DNA from: Rhodococcus sp. (in: high G+C Gram-positive bacteria)
GTDB taxonomy: Bacteria > Actinomycetota > Actinomycetes > Mycobacteriales > Mycobacteriaceae
NCBI GenBank assembly: GCA_012515885.1
Contig: JAAYXN010000443.1
Location: 1 to 12,150 of the forward strand
Reading direction: 5' to 3'
Length of the DNA stretch: 12,150 nt
Numbering within the stretch: position 1 is the first letter of the stretch; each line of letters begins with the position of its first letter. Shown piece after piece: positions 7,628 to 12,150 of the stretch. A program made the translations under genes and the position numbers. Under the pieces are notes generated by a model. That model saw nothing but the letters and a program-made list of their open reading frames with translations. It was not told the DNA's origin and did no database searches.

Positions 7628-7759
7628 AACGGCCACGCGTTGCGACATCACTCCTAAAACTAAGTAACTTCACTAATCCGCCATCGAACATCAAGGAATC
7701 AGCACTCGAATTACTGACCGACTAGTAAGTTATGTCCCGTTCGCCCTACCGTGCTCGCT
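7628..7759 (+). promoter_or_regulatory. AT-rich spacer with candidate lipase promoter/operator
   Basis: The 132-bp gap between lhr and the lipase gene has 43% GC over 7641-7740, far below its surroundings. It holds the odd palindrome AAGTAACTT (7662-7670) and the inverted repeat TTACT (7711-7715) / AGTAA (7724-7728). The latter runs into TAAGTT (7726-7731), a TANNNT-type -10 candidate that would place transcription start near 7738. No good -35 is seen. The overlap of repeat and -10 suggests a regulated promoter, which is inference. No terminator hairpin for lhr is evident here. Confidence 0.35.
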
Positions 7760-8854
7760 ATGACATGGATTACTCACGGAAGGAACGCGGGACGTACGAA
7801 ACATCGCACTCTCGCAGGCGCGGCGATGGCTCTTGCCGCTGCAGCTGGCCTGACGCTTGGACTCGTCAGCCCTGCAAGCGCAGATGTCATTCCTCCCGCT
7901 GACACCGCCACCAACGGCATCGGCGGCCCCTCAAACAACTGGCCCGACGCCCTGGTGAAGGGCACCTTCAACAACGGTGCCGCACCCATCGGCACCAACG
8001 ACTACAGCTGCAAGCCGTCAGAAAAGCATCCGCGTCCCGTCGTGCTGCTGCACGGCACCTGGATGAACGCCTACAACAGCTTCTCCGGCATCGGCCCCGT
8101 CTTGAAGGAAGAGGGCTACTGCCTCTTCACCCTCAACTACGGGCACAACGTCCTCACCAACCGTGGTGGCGCCGCAGCCCCGATCCCCGGCGTATTCGGC
8201 ACCCGACCCGTTGAAGAATCCGCGAAACAGGTCGCCACCTTCGTCGACGCAGTCCTCGCTGGCACCGGCGCCGACAAGGTCGACATCATCGCCCACTCGC
8301 AGGGCAGCCTCGTCGCCATGCAGTACATGAAGTTCGAAGGCGGCAAAGACAAGGTCGCCAACCACATCGCATTGAGCGGCACCCACAACGGCACCAGCCT
8401 CCTGGGTATCGGCGACCTCAACCGTTTCATCGGCCGCGCCATCAACATTGATCCGCTGCTCGACTGGATCGTCGGCGTCGCGGGCATCCAGCAGGTCTAC
8501 GACTCCCCCGTTCTGTTGAACCTGTGGGACGGGCCAGCGACATTCGACGGCATCAACTACACGATCATCGGCTCCAAGTGGGACGAGATTGTGACTCCGT
8601 GGGAGATCACGTTCATCCCTGAAAACCAGGGCGGCAACGTCAACAACGTTCGCATCCAAGATCACTGCTCGGTGGACTTCTCCGACCACCTGTCCATGCA
8701 GTACTCACCGTTCGTGTTTGACGTCGTTAAAAACGCTCTTGATCCTGAAGGCTTCCCCGCTGACCAGATCAAGTGCAGCCCGCACGCCTGGCTGGGCGGC
8801 GAGTCTGACGGCGGCTTCGGCGGCATCCGTGAGGTCGGCGGCAACGGCAGCTAA
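7760..8854 (+). CDS. Secreted class-2-type lipase/esterase (alpha/beta hydrolase)
   Basis: A predicted exported lipase of 364 residues from ATG 7760; GTG 7751 would add three. Neither start has a Shine-Dalgarno site. A Sec-type signal peptide is clear: basic N-terminus, Ala/Leu-rich core, and cleavage probably after SPASA (about residue 41). There is no twin-arginine or lipobox. In the alpha/beta-hydrolase fold, VVLLHGTW (about 94-101) forms the oxyanion region. Ser180 in AHSQG is the nucleophile; Ala replaces the first Gly of GxSxG, as in Bacillus lipase A. Asp275 (KWDEIVTP) and His310 (SDHLSMQYSP) are the likely remaining triad members. Four cysteines in the mature part could form two disulfides. 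Codons are strongly biased to C-ending forms, suggesting high expression. Proximity to glpK and glpD suggests use of the glycerol released from lipids. Substrate is unproven. Confidence 0.93.
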   Translation: MTWITHGRNAGRTKHRTLAGAAMALAAAAGLTLGLVSPASADVIPPADTATNGIGGPSNNWPDALVKGTFNNGAAPIGTNDYSCKPSEKHPRPVVLLHGTWMNAYNSFSGIGPVLKEEGYCLFTLNYGHNVLTNRGGAAAPIPGVFGTRPVEESAKQVATFVDAVLAGTGADKVDIIAHSQGSLVAMQYMKFEGGKDKVANHIALSGTHNGTSLLGIGDLNRFIGRAINIDPLLDWIVGVAGIQQVYDSPVLLNLWDGPATFDGINYTIIGSKWDEIVTPWEITFIPENQGGNVNNVRIQDHCSVDFSDHLSMQYSPFVFDVVKNALDPEGFPADQIKCSPHAWLGGESDGGFGGIREVGGNGS

Positions 8855-8876
8855 CCCCTTCCTGCCCTTGCCTGCC

Positions 8877-8908
8877 TGTGCCCCCTACTCACCCGAGTAG
8901 GGGGCACA
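8877..8908. terminator. Bidirectional hairpin terminator between lipase and glpD
   Basis: A perfect 14-bp inverted repeat: TGTGCCCCCTACTC (8877-8890), loop ACCC, GAGTAGGGGGCACA (8895-8908). It sits 22 bases after the lipase stop and 10 bases beyond the glpD stop on the other strand. It is centred between convergent genes and has no long T-tract on either side, so it is probably shared. Confidence 0.88.
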
Positions 8909-8918
8909 CTTGACTGCG

Positions 8919-10667
8919 CTACTCCTCTAGGGGCGCGGTGGGTGGGACGGGTTCTAGCAGTTCAGGACGGGAATCGGGGGCAGCGGCACGTAGGGCATCT
9001 GCGGATTCGTCATCGGGCAGTTTCTGTGACTCGATCTCCGCGATCACCCGCGCCCGATACAGCTCAATTTCCTGCTCCGTCTGCGTCTCGTCCCAACCGA
9101 GGATCGGTGCCACCAACGCCGCGACCTGCTCGGCGCAATCAACCCCACGATGCCCGTACTCAATCGCGATCCGGGTGCGCCGCGCCAAAATGTCGTCGAG
9201 ATGCAACGCCCCCTCCTCTGCAGCCGCGTACACCGCTTCCACTTGCAGATACGACGGAGCTGCCGTGATCGGCTCCAACAGGTGGGGTGTATCTTTCGCA
9301 TACGCGAGCACATCACCGATCAGGGAGCCATACCGATCGAGCAGGTGCCGCACCCGATACGAATGCAGCCCATGCTGGTCCCCGACGCTCGCCATCTGAT
9401 TGACCAGCGCGAAATAGCCGTCGGCGCCGACAAGCGGAACCTGCTCGGTCACCGAATCCGGTACACGCGCATCAATATCGCCGACGGCGAGGTCCACAGC
9501 GTCCTTACCCATGACCCGGTACGTGGTGTATTTGCCACCGGCGATCGTGACCAGTCCTGGCGCCACCCGCGCTACCGCGTGTTCACGCGAAAGCTTCGAC
9601 GTCTCATCGCTCTCCCCAGCAAGTAGTGGACGCAATCCCGCGTACACCCCGGCGATGTCGCTGTGTGCGATCGGTGTGACAAGCACACTGTTGACGTGCT
9701 GGAGGATGTAATCGATATCGGCTTTCGTGGCGGCGGGATGCCCGAGGTCCAGGTTCCAATCCGTGTCAGTGGTGCCGATGATCCAGTGGCTGCCCCACGG
9801 AATCACAAACAGCACAGACTTTTCGGTGCGCAGAATGATCGCCGCGTCGCTGACGATGCGATCACGCGGCACCACAATGTGCACGCCCTTCGATGAACAC
9901 ACCCGGAAACGTCCCCGCACATGCGAGAGCGCCTGGATCTCGTCGGTCCACACCCCGGTCGCGTTAATGACTACCCGAGCCCGCACCTGCGCGGTACGTC
10001 CATCTTCAACATCGCGGACCTGAACCCCGCACACCCGATCCGCTTCGCGAATAAAGCCGACCACCTGCGTCGACGTCCGCACCACCGCACCATAGTGGGC
10101 AGCGGTCCGAGCAACGGTCATGGTGTGGCGGGCATCGTCAACGACGGTGTCGTAGTACTGAATCCCACCCACCAGCGCTTTGCGTGAGAGGGCTGGGACG
10201 AGCCGTCTGGCACCCGCACGCGTGTAATGCTTTTGGGCCGGAACAGATTTCGCTCCGCCCATTCGGTCATACAGAAAAATTCCCGCCGCGATATACGGGC
10301 GCTCCCACACGCGATGGGTGAGCGGGAACAGGAACTTCAGTGGCTTGACCAGGTGTGGTGCCAGCCGGGTCAACGACAGTTCGCGTTCGTGTAGCGCTTC
10401 ACGCACCAAACCGAACTCCAGTTGCTCCAAATACCGCAATCCACCATGAAACATCTTTGACGACCGGCTCGACGTGCCGGACGCGAAATCGCGGGCCTCG
10501 ACCAACGCGACCTTAAGTCCGCGCGTCGCGGCGTCCAGAGCAGTACCCACCCCCACGACGCCGCCGCCAATGACCACCACGTCGAACTCACTGTGCTGTA
10601 GTTGATCCCACGCCTGCTGACGCTGCGTCGGACCAAGCGCGGGCACTTGCGACTGATTACTCAACAC
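8919..10667 (-). CDS. glpD: Glycerol-3-phosphate dehydrogenase, aerobic FAD-dependent
   Basis: Oxidises sn-glycerol-3-phosphate to dihydroxyacetone phosphate at the inner face of the membrane and passes electrons to quinone. The 582 residues match the length of mycobacterial GlpD2 (about 585). The N-terminal FAD dinucleotide fold shows VVVIGGGVVGVGTAL (about 30-44). It is followed by the GlpD signature SGTSSRSSKMFHGGLRYLEQ (63-82). Further conserved blocks are FVIPWGSHWIIGTTDTDW, GVYAGLRPLL and IAGGKYTTYRVMG, then an alpha-helical C-terminal domain. The start is GTG 10667, with AAGGCAGGGG (10680-10671) upstream; TTG 10664 is also possible and would be 6 bases from AGGGG. A weak promoter candidate reads TTGCAG (10721-10716), 15 bases, TAGTTA (10700-10695). 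It diverges from glpK and converges with the lipase gene. Confidence 0.97.
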   Translation of the reverse strand: MLSNQSQVPALGPTQRQQAWDQLQHSEFDVVVIGGGVVGVGTALDAATRGLKVALVEARDFASGTSSRSSKMFHGGLRYLEQLEFGLVREALHERELSLTRLAPHLVKPLKFLFPLTHRVWERPYIAAGIFLYDRMGGAKSVPAQKHYTRAGARRLVPALSRKALVGGIQYYDTVVDDARHTMTVARTAAHYGAVVRTSTQVVGFIREADRVCGVQVRDVEDGRTAQVRARVVINATGVWTDEIQALSHVRGRFRVCSSKGVHIVVPRDRIVSDAAIILRTEKSVLFVIPWGSHWIIGTTDTDWNLDLGHPAATKADIDYILQHVNSVLVTPIAHSDIAGVYAGLRPLLAGESDETSKLSREHAVARVAPGLVTIAGGKYTTYRVMGKDAVDLAVGDIDARVPDSVTEQVPLVGADGYFALVNQMASVGDQHGLHSYRVRHLLDRYGSLIGDVLAYAKDTPHLLEPITAAPSYLQVEAVYAAAEEGALHLDDILARRTRIAIEYGHRGVDCAEQVAALVAPILGWDETQTEQEIELYRARVIAEIESQKLPDDESADALRAAAPDSRPELLEPVPPTAPLEE

Positions 10668-10741
10668 CGACCCCTGCCTTCTACTGCGCTGCCTTAACTA
10701 CCGTGCTGTCGTTCCCTGCAATTCCCTCGTATTTGCCGCTG

Positions 10742-10763
10742 TCTGTGGCCTATCACCCACAGA
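10742..10763. promoter_or_regulatory. CRP/GlxR-like inverted repeat in the glpD-glpK divergent region
   Basis: TCTGTGG (10742-10748) and CCACAGA (10757-10763) form perfect 7-bp arms around 8 bases. Read as a CRP-family site from 10744, TGTGGCCTATCACCCA matches 9 of the 12 fixed positions of the corynebacterial GlxR consensus TGTGANNTANNTCACA, with a perfect left half and central TA. The best inverted-repeat symmetry is two bases wider than that consensus, so another regulator (for example a glycerol repressor) is possible. It lies 24-45 bases before glpK ATG 10787, in the 119-bp gap that must hold both promoters. Confidence 0.4.
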
Positions 10764-10786
10764 TCCCAATCCAGGCTAGTAGCTTC

Positions 10787-12150
10787 ATGCGTGTGGTTCA
10801 GTACATCGCGGCGATCGATCAGGGCACCACCTCAAGTCGGTGCATCATTTTCGACCATTCCGGCCTGGTAGTGGCGGTATCTCAGAAGGAGCACCGGCAG
10901 ATCATGCCGCGCGCCGGTTGGGTAGAACACGACCCAGTAGAGCTGTGGGAGAACGTGCGGGAAGTGGTGGGCGGGGCGATCGCCCGCGCAGACGTCGCCG
11001 CGTCCTCCATTGCCGCTATTGGCATCACCAACCAGCGGGAAACCACTGTGGTGTGGGATCGTGCGACCGGCGAACCCGTGTACAACGCGATTGTGTGGCA
11101 GGACACCCGTACCGACGAAATCTGTACCCAGCTCGCTGGCGACGTCGGTCCTCTCCGGTACCGCGAGGCCACCGGCTTGCCCCTGTCGACGTATTTCTCT
11201 GGGCCCAAACTTCGTTGGATACTCGACAACGTCGAGGGCGTGCGTGAACGCGCGGAAGCCGGTGAACTCTGCTTCGGGACCATCGATAGTTGGGTGCTGT
11301 GGAACCTCACCGGTGGGGTGCACGTCACCGACGTCACCAATGCGTCGCGCACCATGCTGATGGACCTGCGCACCCTCAACTGGGATGCCGAGATTTGCGC
11401 AGACTTCGACATTCCGATGTCGATGCTCCCGGAAATCCGCAGCTCATCCGAGGTGTATGGCACGATCCGCGAATCCAGTGCTCTGACCGGTGTTCCGGTG
11501 GCAGGCATCCTCGGTGACCAGCAGGCAGCGACGTTCGGGCAAGCCTGCCTCAGTGAAGGCGAAGCGAAAAACACCTACGGCACAGGCAATTTCCTGCTCC
11601 TCAATACCGGTACGACACCGGTTCAGAGTGAGCACGGACTGCTCACCACCGTCTGCTACAAGATCGGTGACGCGGACGCAATCTATGCGCTCGAAGGTTC
11701 CGTCGCGGTGACCGGTTCGCTCGTGCAGTGGCTGCGCGACAACCTGAAGATGATCAAGGCCGCGCCGGAGGTCGAGGACCTCGCGCGCTCGGTCGAGGAC
11801 AACGGCGGCTGTTACATCGTGCCGGCGTTCTCCGGGTTGTTCGCGCCGTACTGGAAGTCCAACGCCCGCGGTGTCATCGCCGGTCTCACACGGTATGTCA
11901 ACCACGGTCACATCGCGCGCGCGACGCTCGAGGCCACGGCCTATCAGAGCCGCGAGGTCGTCGAGGTGATGAACAGTGACTCGGGTGTGGAACTCGAGTC
12001 ACTCAAGGTCGACGGCGGCATGGTGGGCAACGACCTGCTGATGCAGTTCCAGGCCGACCTGCTCGGCGTGCCGGTGATCCGGCCCAAGGTGCCCGAGACC
12101 ACGTCGCTGGGCGCTGCCTACGCGGCCGGCCTCGCCACCGGGTTCTGGTC
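10787..12150 (+). CDS. glpK: Glycerol kinase, 3'-truncated
   Basis: FGGY-family sugar kinase that phosphorylates glycerol to glycerol-3-phosphate with ATP, supplying GlpD. The frame is open to the window end: 454 complete codons of about 500. Visible: phosphate-binding DQGTTSSR (11-18), glycerol contacts R84-E85 in TNQRET, Tyr136 in STYFSGPKLRWI, the acceptor-binding base Asp244-Gln245 in GILGDQQAATFGQ, NTYGTGNFLL, and the family signature VDGGMVGNDLLMQFQADLLG. These align closely with E. coli R83/E84/Y135/D245/Q246. ATG 10787 has only a weak AGG 11 bases upstream. GTG 10793 is an alternative start, with TAGCTT (10780-10785) placed for a near-leaderless mRNA. Oddity: composition changes abruptly near 11,690-11,700, third-position GC rising from about 74% to about 91% with no break in frame or conserved motifs. 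Confidence 0.96.
   Translation, partial: MRVVQYIAAIDQGTTSSRCIIFDHSGLVVAVSQKEHRQIMPRAGWVEHDPVELWENVREVVGGAIARADVAASSIAAIGITNQRETTVVWDRATGEPVYNAIVWQDTRTDEICTQLAGDVGPLRYREATGLPLSTYFSGPKLRWILDNVEGVRERAEAGELCFGTIDSWVLWNLTGGVHVTDVTNASRTMLMDLRTLNWDAEICADFDIPMSMLPEIRSSSEVYGTIRESSALTGVPVAGILGDQQAATFGQACLSEGEAKNTYGTGNFLLLNTGTTPVQSEHGLLTTVCYKIGDADAIYALEGSVAVTGSLVQWLRDNLKMIKAAPEVEDLARSVEDNGGCYIVPAFSGLFAPYWKSNARGVIAGLTRYVNHGHIARATLEATAYQSREVVEVMNSDSGVELESLKVDGGMVGNDLLMQFQADLLGVPVIRPKVPETTSLGAAYAAGLATGFW

Noticed and set aside
8018..8689. 223-residue antisense frame in the lipase gene
   Set aside because: Asp/Val/Gly-rich mirror of C-ending codons; the plus strand encodes the complete catalytic core.
10882..11574. 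230-residue antisense frame in glpK
   Set aside because: The plus strand is unmistakable glycerol kinase; the antisense product is Ser/Arg/Pro rich without motifs.
1..12150. Search for CRISPR arrays, tRNA or rRNA genes, insertion sequences, toxin-antitoxin pairs and defence genes
   Set aside because: No regularly spaced repeats, cloverleaf or rRNA-like sequence, transposase, integrase or defence-type domains were seen on either strand.

Overview
The window looks like chromosomal core DNA from a high-GC actinobacterium of the order Mycobacteriales (Corynebacterium, Lawsonella, Dietzia, Gordonia or Mycobacterium type). GC is near 60% where I counted it. GTG starts are frequent and several genes lack a Shine-Dalgarno site. 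An actinobacterial fused biotin carboxylase/BCCP subunit and a full-length Lhr helicase with its C-terminal domain are both present. The order accA3 - lrp - lhr - esterase/lipase - glpD echoes the M. tuberculosis stretch Rv3285 (accA3), Rv3291c (lrpA), Rv3296 (lhr), Rv3302c (glpD2), with intervening genes lost or replaced. The genus cannot be fixed from the sequence alone.

Layout. Positions 1-1479 hold the 3' part of the acyl-CoA carboxylase alpha subunit, closed by a perfect 13-bp GC-rich hairpin (1505-1534). A small two-gene unit follows: a degenerate GNAT-like protein (1598-1945) and a VanZ-like membrane protein (1955-2347) whose start carries a 15-bp microrepeat. A convergent Lrp/AsnC regulator (2386-2850, minus) has a 21-bp in-frame tandem duplication over its stop codon. 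A short divergent region with an inverted repeat separates lrp from the large lhr helicase gene (2933-7627). After an AT-rich spacer of about 130 bp comes a secreted class-2-type lipase (7760-8854). A perfect 14-bp hairpin then serves as shared terminator for the lipase and the convergent glpD (8919-10667, minus). glpK (10787 to the window end, plus) diverges from glpD across 119 bp that contain a CRP/GlxR-like inverted repeat.

How the genes fit together. The lipase, GlpK and GlpD make a plausible pathway: lipids are hydrolysed outside the cell, glycerol is phosphorylated by GlpK, and glycerol-3-phosphate is oxidised by GlpD to feed glycolysis and respiration. The carboxylase at the left end makes malonyl- or methylmalonyl-type extender units for fatty and mycolic acids. 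Lhr (nucleic-acid repair/processing) and Lrp (amino-acid responsive regulation) are housekeeping neighbours.

I found no mobile element, CRISPR array, tRNA, rRNA or clearly new multi-gene system. The strongest anomaly is a sharp compositional break inside glpK near 11,690-11,700. Third-position GC jumps from about 74% to about 91%, which suggests intragenic recombination or an assembly chimera. Also worth attention are the lrp leaderless-promoter/operator overlap and two small tandem duplications at gene ends.
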